Shown: positions 23,220 to 30,982 of the stretch, piece after piece | How the letters are laid out: every line of letters begins with the position of its first letter | Numbering within the stretch: position 1 is the stretch's first letter | From: Rhodospirillales bacterium | Lineage (GTDB): Bacteria > Pseudomonadota > Alphaproteobacteria > UBA828 | Direction: 5' to 3' | Length of the DNA stretch: 36,251 bases | Assembly: GCA_028820995.1 (NCBI GenBank) | Contig: JAPPHR010000017.1 | Span: forward strand, 27,732-63,982 | Position numbers and translations under genes: made by a program | Notes under the pieces: model-generated | Database searches by the model: none | Told to the model about the DNA's origin: nothing | Seen by the model: only the letters and a program-made list of their open reading frames with translations

Positions 23220-23269
23220 GGGATTCGCCGGGATTAAGTGGGATTCAGGTGGGGCAAGTGGGATTCCGT
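23220..23269. repeat. 10-bp-phased GGGATT tandem repeat
   Basis: GGGATT occurs at 23220, 23230, 23240 and 23260, exactly 10 bases apart, and the missing unit at 23250 reads TGGGGC, a decayed copy. The remaining four bases of each unit vary. The spacing of about one helical turn would place each copy on the same DNA face. The unit is not part of a convincing coding frame. Confidence 0.6.
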
Positions 23270-23712
23270 GGCACGCGATCCCGCACGCGCGGGTCGGCTG
23301 CACCTGAACGGCCGCGCGAGAGGCGCACGACGCCGAGAGAGCGGGATCGATCTGTACTCCCGTTTTTTCTCATTCCTCCAGCCAGCTCCCGTTCGTCTTC
23401 GCACTCCACGGCGCGATCCTGGCGCAGGTGCCGCGCCCGGTGCATCGCACCATGGTCCGGGTTGGTGCGCGTTTCTCCCCACGCTCATGGTTTGCGGGGC
23501 GTTCTCCCAGGGAATTCAATCCGTCGGCCGCCGCTCCTTGAAAGGGCAGACCCGGGCGACCACTCTCTACATTAACGTCAGGTAATTTGATTTGAGTTTA
23601 TGATGCGAGTCCGTTCTGTTTGCGAAGCGTGCGCAGTCCAGTCCTGTTTCGCGGTCTTGCATCGCGGCTGGAATAGGCAGAGTTGCAGGCAGTAGAGCTG
23701 AAGGAGGTGGCG

Positions 23713-24198
23713 ATGCGGAAGTGGATTATCGCGTTCTTCGTCGGCGGTGTTATGGGAACCGCCTTCGGCGTCGCGGTCGGATTTTTCATCTTTCCCTACG
23801 TGTTTCCGCCGCCGCCCGCGATGGAAACCCTCACGGCCGAGGAGAAGACCGACGTCCTCGCGCGGGGGATCTTCATTCACGCGAATCCCTCCGATCCCAT
23901 CCATTATGGAGAGGGAAGCGTCACGGTTTTCGAAGAACTGGTGTTCCTCGAAGACGACTTCAAAGTCGGTCCGGGGCCCGCGTTTCATGTCTATCTCGTA
24001 CCCAAAGAAGAAATCCGTGAATCCTCGGATGTCAAAGGAACGATGTACATCGACCTCGGCAAGTTGCGCGCCTTCGAGGGCAGCCAGAAATACCCCATCC
24101 CCAAGGGTGTCGACCTGAACGAGTATCCGAGCGTCGTCATCTGGTGCGTCCAGTTCGGCGTCCTCATCTCGCCCGCCGACCTTGAACTCGAGTCCTGA
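23713..24198 (+). CDS. Membrane-anchored DM13 domain protein
   Basis: 161-residue protein with one N-terminal membrane helix (about residues 4-30) and then a Pro-rich linker (FPPPPAM). A DM13 domain of roughly 100 residues follows on the periplasmic side. The DM13 pattern is visible as GEGSVTVFEELVFLEDDFKVGPGPAFHVYLVP, MYIDLGKLRAFEGSQKYPIP and VVIWCVQFGVLISPADL, with the single conserved Cys145. DM13 domains are thought to take part in electron transfer or redox chemistry through this cysteine; this is a family suggestion, not a proven reaction. ATG 23713 has an excellent ribosome-binding site (AAGGAGG five bases upstream). It stands alone between divergent and convergent operons and its stop is nine bases from the tlyA stop. 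Confidence 0.88.
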   Translation: MRKWIIAFFVGGVMGTAFGVAVGFFIFPYVFPPPPAMETLTAEEKTDVLARGIFIHANPSDPIHYGEGSVTVFEELVFLEDDFKVGPGPAFHVYLVPKEEIRESSDVKGTMYIDLGKLRAFEGSQKYPIPKGVDLNEYPSVVIWCVQFGVLISPADLELES

Positions 24199-24207
24199 TC
24201 CGGACGA

Positions 24208-24960
24208 TCACGGCCCGCGCCGCGCAGCGATCAGAAACTCGGTGTTGCCGTCGCGGCCCGTGATGGGGCTCGCGACGAGGCCCGTCACCTGCCAGCCTTC
24301 AGCCGTGAGCCATTCGCGGATCGCCGCGCAGACCTCGTCGTGCACGGCAGGGTCGCGGACGATGCCGCCCTTGCCGACGCGGCCGCGCCCGGCCTCGAAC
24401 TGCGGCTTGATGAGGGCGATGAGCCGGGCGCCCGGGGCGGCGAGCGCGAGCGGCGCCGGCAGGACCGTTCGCAGCCCGATGAAGCTCGCGTCGCAGACGA
24501 TGAGATCGACCGGCTCCGGCACGTGCGTGCGCGTCAGGTAGCGCGCGTTGGTACGGTCCAGCACGACCACGCGCGCCTCGTCGCGCAGGCGGGCGTCGAG
24601 CTGGCCGTAGCCCACGTCGACGGCGTAGACCCGCCGCGCACCGCGCTCGCACAGCACATGGGTGAAGCCGCCGGTGGAGGCTCCGATATCGAGCGCGGTG
24701 AGACCCGCCGGCTCGACCCCGAAGTGCGTCAGCGCATGGTCGAGCTTGACCCCGCCGCGCGAGACCCAGGGGTGCTCCGCGCCACGGACCGTCAGAGGGA
24801 GGTCGCGGTCGACCTGCAGGCCCGGTTTCTCCAGGCGGCGCTCGCCGGAGAACACCTGGCCGGCCATCAGCAGCGCCTGCGCCTTGGCCCTGCTCTCGGC
24901 AAGGCCGCGCGCCACGAGCAGTGTGTCGAGCCGCTCCTTGCCGGGCGCGCGCCGGCTCAG
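24208..24960 (-). CDS. tlyA: TlyA family rRNA 2'-O-methyltransferase
   Basis: Predicted 16S/23S rRNA (cytidine-2'-O)-methyltransferase of the TlyA/FtsJ-S4 family. The N-terminal S4 RNA-binding domain begins RLDTLLVARGLAESRAKAQ. The methyltransferase part shows VSRGGVKLDHAL, the SAM motif DIGASTGGFT, VYAVDVGYGQLD and LIALIKPQFEAGR. The only ATG/GTG/TTG start that opens the frame is GTG 24915, but it would cut off the conserved RLDTLL strand of the S4 domain. The frame continues upstream to CTG 24960, which overlaps the ispA stop (CTGA) and has GGAG eight bases upstream. I therefore annotate the CTG start, giving 250 residues, with GTG 24915 (235 residues) as fallback. In many alphaproteobacteria tlyA follows dxs; here it follows ispA. 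Confidence 0.88.
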   Translation of the reverse strand: MSRRAPGKERLDTLLVARGLAESRAKAQALLMAGQVFSGERRLEKPGLQVDRDLPLTVRGAEHPWVSRGGVKLDHALTHFGVEPAGLTALDIGASTGGFTHVLCERGARRVYAVDVGYGQLDARLRDEARVVVLDRTNARYLTRTHVPEPVDLIVCDASFIGLRTVLPAPLALAAPGARLIALIKPQFEAGRGRVGKGGIVRDPAVHDEVCAAIREWLTAEGWQVTGLVASPITGRDGNTEFLIAARRGP

Positions 24961-25844
24961 TGGCGCCGCTCCACGATATAGCGGGCGGCGGCGCGAAGGG
25001 GCTCAGCCGCCTCGCCGAATGCGCCGAGCGCCGCGATGGCGTCGTCGACCAGCGCCTCGGCCCGCCGCCGCGCTCCCTCCGCACCGAGCAGGCCCACGAA
25101 GGTCGCCTTGCCGGCCGCGGCGTCCTTGCCCACGGCCTTGCCGAGATCGGCCTCCGTGCCCTCGTGATCGAGCAGGTCGTCGGCGATCTGGAAGGCGAGC
25201 CCGATGCAGGCGGCGTAGTCGCGCAGCGCAGCGCGGGCAGCGCCGTCTTCCTGCGCGAGGATGGCTCCCGCCTCGCACGAGAATCCGAAGAGGGCGCCGG
25301 TCTTGAGCCGCTGCAGCTGGATCACTTCGTCCAGGGTGAGCTCCCGCGTCTCCGCCGCGAGGTCGATCGCCTGCCCGCCCGCCATGCCGTCCGCGCCGGC
25401 AGCCTGCGCCAGCGCGCAGGCGAGCTCAGCGCGCACTGCAGGATCCGGGTGCCCCTCCGGTGCCGTCACCGCCTCGAAGGCGAGCGTGAGGAGGGAATCG
25501 CCCACCAAGATCGCCGTCGCCTCGTCGAAGGCGATGTGGCAGGTCGGCTTGCCGCGCCGCAGGTCGTCGTCATCCATCGCCGGCAGGTCGTCGTGAACCA
25601 GAGAATAGGTGTGCACCATCTCGATGGCGGCGGCGGTGTTGACGGACCAGCCGCGCGGCACATCGAAGAGGTCGGCGCCCGAGAGCACGAGGAAGGGCCT
25701 GAGCCGCTTGCCGCCCGCGAAGAGCGAATACCGCATCGCCTCCAGGAGCCGCCCGTCGGCGCCGTCGGGCGCGGGGACCAGTGACTCGAGTGCTGCGTCC
25801 ACCGCCGCTGCGGAGTCGCGAAGGGCATCCTCCAGCGGCGTCAC
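24957..25844 (-). CDS. ispA: Polyprenyl (geranyl/farnesyl) diphosphate synthase
   Basis: 295-residue all-helical prenyltransferase that condenses isopentenyl diphosphate with allylic diphosphates, most likely to farnesyl diphosphate, feeding quinone and undecaprenyl synthesis. The first Asp-rich motif is HDDLPAMDDDDLRRGKPT, the six-residue DDxxxxD form of the bacterial FPP synthases. The second is FQIADDLLD. GGKRLRPFL supplies the substrate-binding Lys and Arg residues. The start is GTG at 25844. The stop overlaps the proposed tlyA start, and xseB ends nine bases upstream of the GTG. The order xseB-ispA is conserved in many proteobacteria. Confidence 0.95.
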   Translation of the reverse strand: MTPLEDALRDSAAAVDAALESLVPAPDGADGRLLEAMRYSLFAGGKRLRPFLVLSGADLFDVPRGWSVNTAAAIEMVHTYSLVHDDLPAMDDDDLRRGKPTCHIAFDEATAILVGDSLLTLAFEAVTAPEGHPDPAVRAELACALAQAAGADGMAGGQAIDLAAETRELTLDEVIQLQRLKTGALFGFSCEAGAILAQEDGAARAALRDYAACIGLAFQIADDLLDHEGTEADLGKAVGKDAAAGKATFVGLLGAEGARRRAEALVDDAIAALGAFGEAAEPLRAAARYIVERRH

Positions 25845-25853
25845 CGGCTCCCC

Positions 25854-26102
25854 TCAACCGGTCTCGAGCGGCTCCGTCCGCTCGGCGCCGTCTGCATCGC
25901 CGTCGATCTTCTCGACCCGGAGCTCGGCCTGCCGCAGCTTGTCCTCGCAGAACTTCTTGAGCTTGACGCCGCGTTCATAGGCCGCAATGGCCGCTTCCAG
26001 GCCGGTGTCTCCCGCCTCCAGCTCGTGCACGATCCCTTCGAGCTCGCGCATCGCGCTCTCGAAGGTCTGCGCCTCGCCGTCCTTGTCGCCACCCTGTCCC
26101 AT
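25854..26102 (-). CDS. xseB: Exodeoxyribonuclease VII small subunit
   Basis: 82-residue XseB, the small helical subunit of exonuclease VII, which degrades single-stranded DNA with XseA. The family core is clear: FESAMRELEGIVHELEAGDTGLEAAIAAYERG, then a KLKKFCEDKLRQAELRVEKI helix. The acidic tail (DGDADGAERTEPLETG) is ordinary for the family. Usual length is 70-90 residues. It heads the xseB-ispA-tlyA block; XseA is not in the window. Confidence 0.94.
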   Translation of the reverse strand: MGQGGDKDGEAQTFESAMRELEGIVHELEAGDTGLEAAIAAYERGVKLKKFCEDKLRQAELRVEKIDGDADGAERTEPLETG

Positions 26103-26154
26103 GAAACGAGTCTAGAGTCTGCCCCGACGAGCGGCAAGCAGTTGGCGCGCCGGG

Positions 26155-26784
26155 CTAACCGGCGATGCTCGGGCGGGCGGAGACCTCGGCGTGCCAGCGG
26201 CGGGCGTTGGTGTGATCCTCAGGCAGCCCCACCTTGGCTCCCCTGGTCGCGAAGTCGACGATGCAGAGCGCGGTGATGTCGGCGACGCTGAAGCGAGAGC
26301 CAGCGATGAATCGGTTGTCCGCAAGCTGGTGGTCGATGCGCGCGTAGAAGCGGGCGAGCCGCTTCCTGCCGCGCTCGATCAGGGCCGGAATCTGCTCGAT
26401 CGGCTCCTCGAAGCCCGGCAGGCCGCGCCCCGCGAAGGCGGGGGTGGAATTGCGAAACACCTCCGCCACGCCGTTGAAGCCTTCGTTCTCGGCGCGGCGC
26501 TCCCACATGTCGACCATCGCGCGATCCCGCCGGTTCACGCCGAACAGCGGCGGCGCCGGATACGCCTCCTCCAGATAGCGGCAGATCGCCATCGCCTCGC
26601 CGATCTGCGTGCCGTCGTCGAGCTCCAGCATCGGCACGATGCGCCCGTCGAAGCGGGCGAGAAAATCGTCGGTGAGATGGGCGCCCTCGCCGGCCTCCAC
26701 GACTTCAAGCTCGATGCCCTTCTCGGCCACGTAGATCAGCACCCGGCGTGGATTGGGCGCTGCGCCCCAACTGTAGAGCTTCAT
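26155..26784 (-). CDS. Glutathione S-transferase family protein
   Basis: 209-residue cytosolic GST. The thioredoxin-like domain covers about residues 1-80, starting MKLYSWGAAPNPRRVLIYVAEKG, with the glutathione-binding VPMLELDDGTQIGEAMAICRYLE segment. The helical domain follows and ends with FSVADITALCIVDF. The ATG at 26784 has AAAGGAAG upstream. The gene lies 34 bases after the amidase stop, so it is probably the last member of the ridA-oxidoreductase-amidase operon. GSTs in catabolic operons often remove reactive intermediates or cleave thioethers; the exact role here is unknown. Confidence 0.92.
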   Translation of the reverse strand: MKLYSWGAAPNPRRVLIYVAEKGIELEVVEAGEGAHLTDDFLARFDGRIVPMLELDDGTQIGEAMAICRYLEEAYPAPPLFGVNRRDRAMVDMWERRAENEGFNGVAEVFRNSTPAFAGRGLPGFEEPIEQIPALIERGRKRLARFYARIDHQLADNRFIAGSRFSVADITALCIVDFATRGAKVGLPEDHTNARRWHAEVSARPSIAG

Positions 26785-26818
26785 TGCGTCTTCCTTTCGG
26801 CTAGGCGGCTTCTCGTGC

Positions 26819-28246
26819 CTAGATCGCGGGCCGCTTGCTGTGCCACGGCTGGGTGGCGGCCTCGAACGCGGCGGACGCGCAGAACACCGCACGATCGTCG
26901 TGGGGCCGGCCCACGATCTGCATGCCGGTCGGCACGCCGTAGGACGAGAAGCCGGTCGGCACGCTCATCACCGGGCACTGGCTCACCTGATTGAAGCCGT
27001 ACGTCGCGATCCAGCCGCCGTAGGCCGAGAGCGGCACCCCGTTGATTCGGAATTCCGGGTCTGCATTGTCATGGTCGGCCTTGACCGCCGGCACCGCATT
27101 CGTCGGGCAGATCAAGATGTCGTGGGACTTGAGGATCGGCTGGAGCTGCTGCCACATCCGGCCACGCGTCGCGTAGCACTGGTAGAGGCGGGCGGCGCTG
27201 AGCCTGAGGCCCCGCTCCACCAGCCTCACGACGAAGGGGTCCATCTCGTACTGCCAGCGGGGCAGGTATTGGCCGACGAGGCCCGCGAAGATACCCTCCC
27301 ACCAGGTCACGCAGACGTCGAGGGCGCCGAAGTCCCAGCCAAGGTCCACCTCCTCCACGGTGCAGCCGAGCTCGCGGAGCACGTCCGCCGCCCGCCGCGT
27401 GTTCTCCTCCACCTCCGGGTCGATCTGGAGGTAGCCCAGGTCCATGGAGAGGGCGACCTTCCAGCCGCGGATGCTGTCGTAGGCCGCTGGCAGCCGGACC
27501 CTGCCCGGCAGGGAGCGGTGGTCCTCCGGGTGCGGGCCGGACATGACGTTCTGCATGAGCGCGGCATCGGCGACGCTGCGGACGATCGGGCCGTAATGCA
27601 GGATGGTCTCGAACGGGTGGTCGCGGTCCAGCGGATTGCGGCCGAAGGGTGGCTTGTAGCCGAATAGGCCGCAGGCCGAGGCCGGGATGCGGATCGAGCC
27701 GCCGCCGTCGGTGCCGTCTGCCAGCGTCGCCATGCCGGCGGCGACCACGGCGCCTGCGCCGCCGGAGGAGCCGCCGGGGGTGTAATCCAGATTCCACGGG
27801 TTACGCGTGACGCCCCAGAGCGGGCTGTGGGTCGCGCCGGAATGGGCGAACTCGGGCGTCGTGGTGCGCAGGTGCATGATGGCGCCCGCGCGCAGCAGCC
27901 GGTCCACCGTCGGCGCCGTGTAGTCGGGGCGGAAGTCCTGAAAGATCTTCGAGCCGAGGGTGGTGATCTCGCCCTTCACCGCGTGGAAGTCCTTGATCGC
28001 GACCGGCACGCCTTCGAGCGCGCGCAGCCGCCCGTCCGTCCGCGCGTACTTGGCCTCGGCCTTCTTCGCCTGCGCCCGCGCCCGGTCGAAATAGTCGTAG
28101 GTGATCGCGTTGAGCTTGGGGTTGACCGACTGGGCGCGCGCGATTTGGGCGTCCATCAGCTCCACTGGCGAGAGCGTGCGTGCCTTGAAGCGCTCCAGCG
28201 CCTCGCTCGCCGAGAGATAGCAAAGCTCCAGGTCCGCCGATGCCAA
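26819..28246 (-). CDS. Amidase signature enzyme, copy 1
   Basis: 475-residue amidase-signature hydrolase that cleaves a carboxamide to acid and amine or ammonia. The Ser-cisSer-Lys triad is Lys85 (VAIKDF), Ser160 (GGSSGG) and Ser184 (GTDGGGSIRIPAS). The 75- and 24-residue spacing equals that of fatty acid amide hydrolase. There is no signal peptide or membrane segment. A second amidase of exactly the same length lies 59 bases upstream; by eye about four-fifths of residues match, with no gaps. The two are ancient tandem duplicates rather than an assembly repeat, since changes are spread over the whole length, including HSGATHSPLWGVTRNP versus YSGATHSPLWGITPNP. Substrate unknown. Confidence 0.93.
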   Translation of the reverse strand: MASADLELCYLSASEALERFKARTLSPVELMDAQIARAQSVNPKLNAITYDYFDRARAQAKKAEAKYARTDGRLRALEGVPVAIKDFHAVKGEITTLGSKIFQDFRPDYTAPTVDRLLRAGAIMHLRTTTPEFAHSGATHSPLWGVTRNPWNLDYTPGGSSGGAGAVVAAGMATLADGTDGGGSIRIPASACGLFGYKPPFGRNPLDRDHPFETILHYGPIVRSVADAALMQNVMSGPHPEDHRSLPGRVRLPAAYDSIRGWKVALSMDLGYLQIDPEVEENTRRAADVLRELGCTVEEVDLGWDFGALDVCVTWWEGIFAGLVGQYLPRWQYEMDPFVVRLVERGLRLSAARLYQCYATRGRMWQQLQPILKSHDILICPTNAVPAVKADHDNADPEFRINGVPLSAYGGWIATYGFNQVSQCPVMSVPTGFSSYGVPTGMQIVGRPHDDRAVFCASAAFEAATQPWHSKRPAI

Positions 28247-28305
28247 GACTCGCCTCCTGCCGCATCCCCGCCGCGCGCCCTACCCGGCCCGGCGGGTCCT
28301 CCCGC

Positions 28306-29733
28306 CTAGATCGCCGGCCGCTTGCTACGCCAGGGCTGGGTCGCCCCCTCGAAGGCGGCGGCGGCGCGGAACACGCTCAGATCGTCGTAGGGCCGGCCCA
28401 CGATCTGCATGCCGGTCGGCACGCCGTAGGATGAAAAGCCGGTTGGCACGCTCATCGCCGGGCACTGGCTCAGCAGGTTGAAGGGGTTGGTGCAGATCCA
28501 GCCGACATAGGCCGGCAGGCGGACCCCGTTGATCTCGAAATTGGGATCCGCGTCGTCGTGGTCGGCCTTGACCGCTGGCACGGCGAGCGTCGGGCAGATC
28601 AGGATGTCGTGGGTCTTGAGGATCGGCTGCAGCTGCTGCCACATCCAGCCACGGAACACCTGGCACTGGTAGAGCCGGGCAGCGCTGTGGCCCATGCCAG
28701 CCTCGAGCAGCCTCACGACGAAGGGGTCCATCTCGTAGCGCCAGCGGGGCAGCAGGTCGCCGGCGATGGCGGCAAACAGACCCTCCCACCAGGTCATCCA
28801 GCAGTCGAGGACGCCGAAGTTCCAGCCGACATCGACCTCTTCGACCTCGCAACCCAAGTCGCGCAGTATGTCGGCCGCGCGCCGCGTGTTCTCCTGCACC
28901 TCCGGGTCGATCTGGAAGTAGCCCAGGTCCATGGAGAAGGCGACCTTCCAGCCCCGGATGTCGTCGTAGGTCGCGGGCAGGCGCACCTTGTTCGGCAGAG
29001 TGCAGATGTCGTCCGGATGGGGGCCTGACATGACGTTCTGCATCAGTGCGGCATCGGCCACGCTGCGGACCATGGGGCCGTAGTGAAGGATCGTCTCCAG
29101 CGGATGGTCGCGGTCCAGCGGGTTGCGGCCGAAGGGCGGCTTGTAGCCGAAGATTCCGCAGGCGGATGACGGAATGCGGATCGAGCCGCCGCCGTCGGTG
29201 CCGTCGGCGAGCGTGGTCATGCCACCGGCCACCGCTGCGCCCGCGCCGCCCGAGGAGCCGCCGGAGGTGTATTCCAGGTTCCAGGGGTTGGGCGTGATGC
29301 CCCAGAGCGGGCTGTGCGTCGCGCCGGAATAGGCGAACTCCGGCGACGTCGTGCGCATGTGCATGATGGCGCCGGCGCGCAACAGCCGGTCCACCGTCGC
29401 TGCCGTGTAGTCGGGGCGAAAATCCTCGAAGATCTTGGAGCCAAAGGTCGTGATCTCGCCCTTGACCGGATGGAAGTCCTTGATCGCGACCGTCACCCCT
29501 TCGAGCGCACGCAACCGGCCGTCGGTCTTGGCGTACTTGGCCTCGGCCTTCTTCGCCTGCTCGCGCGCGCGGTCGAAGAAATCGTAGGTGATGGCGTTGA
29601 CCTTGGGGTTGATCGCCTGCGCGCGCGCGATCTGCGCGTCCAGAAGCTCGACCGGCGAGAGCGTCCGCGCCTTGAAGCGCTCAAGCGCCTCGCTTGCGGT
29701 CAGATAGCAAAGTTCGAGATCCGCCGTTGCCAT
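28306..29733 (-). CDS. Amidase signature enzyme, copy 2 (tandem paralog)
   Basis: 475-residue amidase-signature protein with the same triad positions as its neighbour (Lys85, Ser160, Ser184). Differences from copy 1 cluster in the second half, for example TWWEGLFAAIAGDLLPRW versus TWWEGIFAGLVGQYLPRW and CTNPFNLLSQCPAMSVP versus ATYGFNQVSQCPVMSVP. This second half shapes the substrate pocket in this family. Both triads appear intact, so both copies should be active, perhaps on related amides or as partners in an oligomer. It lies 54 bases downstream of the Gfo/Idh/MocA gene on the same strand. ATG start at 29733. Confidence 0.93.
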   Translation of the reverse strand: MATADLELCYLTASEALERFKARTLSPVELLDAQIARAQAINPKVNAITYDFFDRAREQAKKAEAKYAKTDGRLRALEGVTVAIKDFHPVKGEITTFGSKIFEDFRPDYTAATVDRLLRAGAIMHMRTTSPEFAYSGATHSPLWGITPNPWNLEYTSGGSSGGAGAAVAGGMTTLADGTDGGGSIRIPSSACGIFGYKPPFGRNPLDRDHPLETILHYGPMVRSVADAALMQNVMSGPHPDDICTLPNKVRLPATYDDIRGWKVAFSMDLGYFQIDPEVQENTRRAADILRDLGCEVEEVDVGWNFGVLDCWMTWWEGLFAAIAGDLLPRWRYEMDPFVVRLLEAGMGHSAARLYQCQVFRGWMWQQLQPILKTHDILICPTLAVPAVKADHDDADPNFEINGVRLPAYVGWICTNPFNLLSQCPAMSVPTGFSSYGVPTGMQIVGRPYDDLSVFRAAAAFEGATQPWRSKRPAI

Positions 29734-29787
29734 GACTTGTCCCCCCTTGGCCTCCCCTCGCGTGCTCGGCCGCGGCGTTGCGTGCCG

Positions 29788-30864
29788 TCAGCCGAGATGC
29801 ACGACCTCCCGCCGCTTGATGCTCTCGTCGGCGGCGATGACGATGCGCAGGCTGTTGACCGCGCTCTCCATGTGCTCGGAGAGATCGACATCCTCGCGGA
29901 TCGCCTTGAGCAGGAACGCCTGCTCGCGATCGCACAGCTCCTGATGGGTCGGCTCGTCGGCCATGTCGACCCATTGGTCCTCGTGCACGAAATTGTTGGC
30001 CTCGTCGATCTCGCTCGAATGGCAGAGCAGCGCATTCGTCTTCGTGTGGGAATCGATGTCGTCGGAGGCGGCGTGATCCTGCCCCTCCTGCGGCATGACG
30101 ATGCTCACGCAGCCCTTGGGCCCGACCACGTCCTTCACGAAGAACGCGACCTCGCTCATCATCGGGCCCCAGCCGGCCTCGTACCAGCCGACCGAGCCGT
30201 CGTCGAACTCGACATGGAGGTGGCCGTAGTTCTGCACCTTGGTCTGGTCCGTAAGCTGGGCGCCCATGCCGTGCACGCGGACAGGCTTCGCGCCCGTCAT
30301 CTGGCACATGACGTCCACGTAGTGCACGCCGCAATCGACGAGCGGCGTCAGCGACTCCATCAGGTTGCGGTGCCAGTTCCAGGCCGGCCCCCGGCTCTGC
30401 TGATTGAGGTTCATGCGCATGACGAGCGGCTTCCCCAGCGTCCGGGCGCGCTGGATGAACTCCTGCCAGGCCGGGTGCACGCGCAGGATGTAGCCGACGA
30501 CCAGCTTCTTGCCGCTCGCGCGCGCCTTGTCCACCACCGCCTGGGCACCGTCCACAGTCGTGGCCAGCGGCTTCTCGACGAAGACGTGGCAGCCGGCATC
30601 GAAGGCCTTGATGCAGAGATCCTCGTGGGTATTGGGGTAGGTGTTGATCGAGACCGCATCGGGCCGGGATTCGGCAAGCGCCTCGTCGACGTTCTCGTAG
30701 CGCGGCAGCGACGCGAGCTCGGCCGGCAGGTCGTTGCGCCCGCGGATGCTTCGGCTGCACAGCCCCACAAGCTCGAAGCCCTCGATCTTGTCGTAAGCGA
30801 GCGCGTGGCTGAGCCCCATGTTGCCGACGCCCACGACGAGCACCCTGATCGTTCCGTTCTGCAT
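29788..30864 (-). CDS. Gfo/Idh/MocA family oxidoreductase
   Basis: 358-residue NAD(P)-dependent oxidoreductase. The Rossmann motif is GVGNMG near residue 11. The EKP motif with the catalytic Lys reads VFVEKPLATT, and the DCGVHYVDVM stretch supplies the conserved Asp and His of the active site. The C-terminal domain shows the family's beta-sheet (YGHLHVEFDDGSVGWYEAGWGP). Members act on sugars, inositols, opine-type and amino-sugar compounds. Here it shares an operon with RidA and two amidases, which suggests an N-containing sugar derivative or opine-like substrate. This is inference. ATG 30864 has GGGGAGG six bases upstream; upstream in-frame codons to 30909 are not conserved and pass through a palindrome. 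Confidence 0.92.
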   Translation of the reverse strand: MQNGTIRVLVVGVGNMGLSHALAYDKIEGFELVGLCSRSIRGRNDLPAELASLPRYENVDEALAESRPDAVSINTYPNTHEDLCIKAFDAGCHVFVEKPLATTVDGAQAVVDKARASGKKLVVGYILRVHPAWQEFIQRARTLGKPLVMRMNLNQQSRGPAWNWHRNLMESLTPLVDCGVHYVDVMCQMTGAKPVRVHGMGAQLTDQTKVQNYGHLHVEFDDGSVGWYEAGWGPMMSEVAFFVKDVVGPKGCVSIVMPQEGQDHAASDDIDSHTKTNALLCHSSEIDEANNFVHEDQWVDMADEPTHQELCDREQAFLLKAIREDVDLSEHMESAVNSLRIVIAADESIKRREVVHLG

Positions 30865-30883
30865 GGCTGCCTCCCCTTCGCCT

Positions 30884-30900
30884 TCCGCCCGTCGGGCGGA
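30884..30900. repeat. Perfect inverted repeat upstream of the Gfo/Idh/MocA gene
   Basis: TCCGCCCG and CGGGCGGA flank a single T, 20 bases upstream of the ATG at 30864. The minus strand shows no T run after it, so it is not a terminator. It could be an operator or an mRNA hairpin near the ribosome-binding site. An A-rich patch beyond it (30915-30940 on the minus strand, containing TAGAAT) could be an internal promoter. Confidence 0.3.
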
Positions 30901-30982
30901 GCGCGTCATCCGCCGATTCTATTTCTTCTTGTTTCTCATTGTGCCGCCGCGCGCAGACCCGATCAAACGGCCGCAGCGTCGC

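Larger units (their letters stand above)
22893..23712. other. 820-bp gene-free spacer with divergent promoters
   Basis: The spacer separates the minus-strand importer operon from the plus-strand DM13 gene, so both promoters must be here. Several open frames of 66-115 codons on both strands overlap each other and encode Arg/Pro-rich, unconserved sequence, so I do not accept them as genes. Visible structures are AACCGGTT at 22923-22930, CTCGGCCGAG at 23138-23147, a 10-bp-phased GGGATT repeat at 23220-23265, and a locally AT-rich patch at about 23570-23605. No tRNA or known riboswitch shape was recognised. Confidence 0.6.

Noticed and set aside
23079-23585. Several open frames of 66-115 codons in the long spacer
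   Set aside because: They overlap each other on both strands, lack ribosome-binding sites and conserved sequence, and are Arg/Pro-rich as expected from GC-rich non-coding DNA.
26819-29733. Assembly duplication as explanation for two amidase genes
   Set aside because: The copies differ throughout at residue level and have different flanking spacers, so they are true paralogs.
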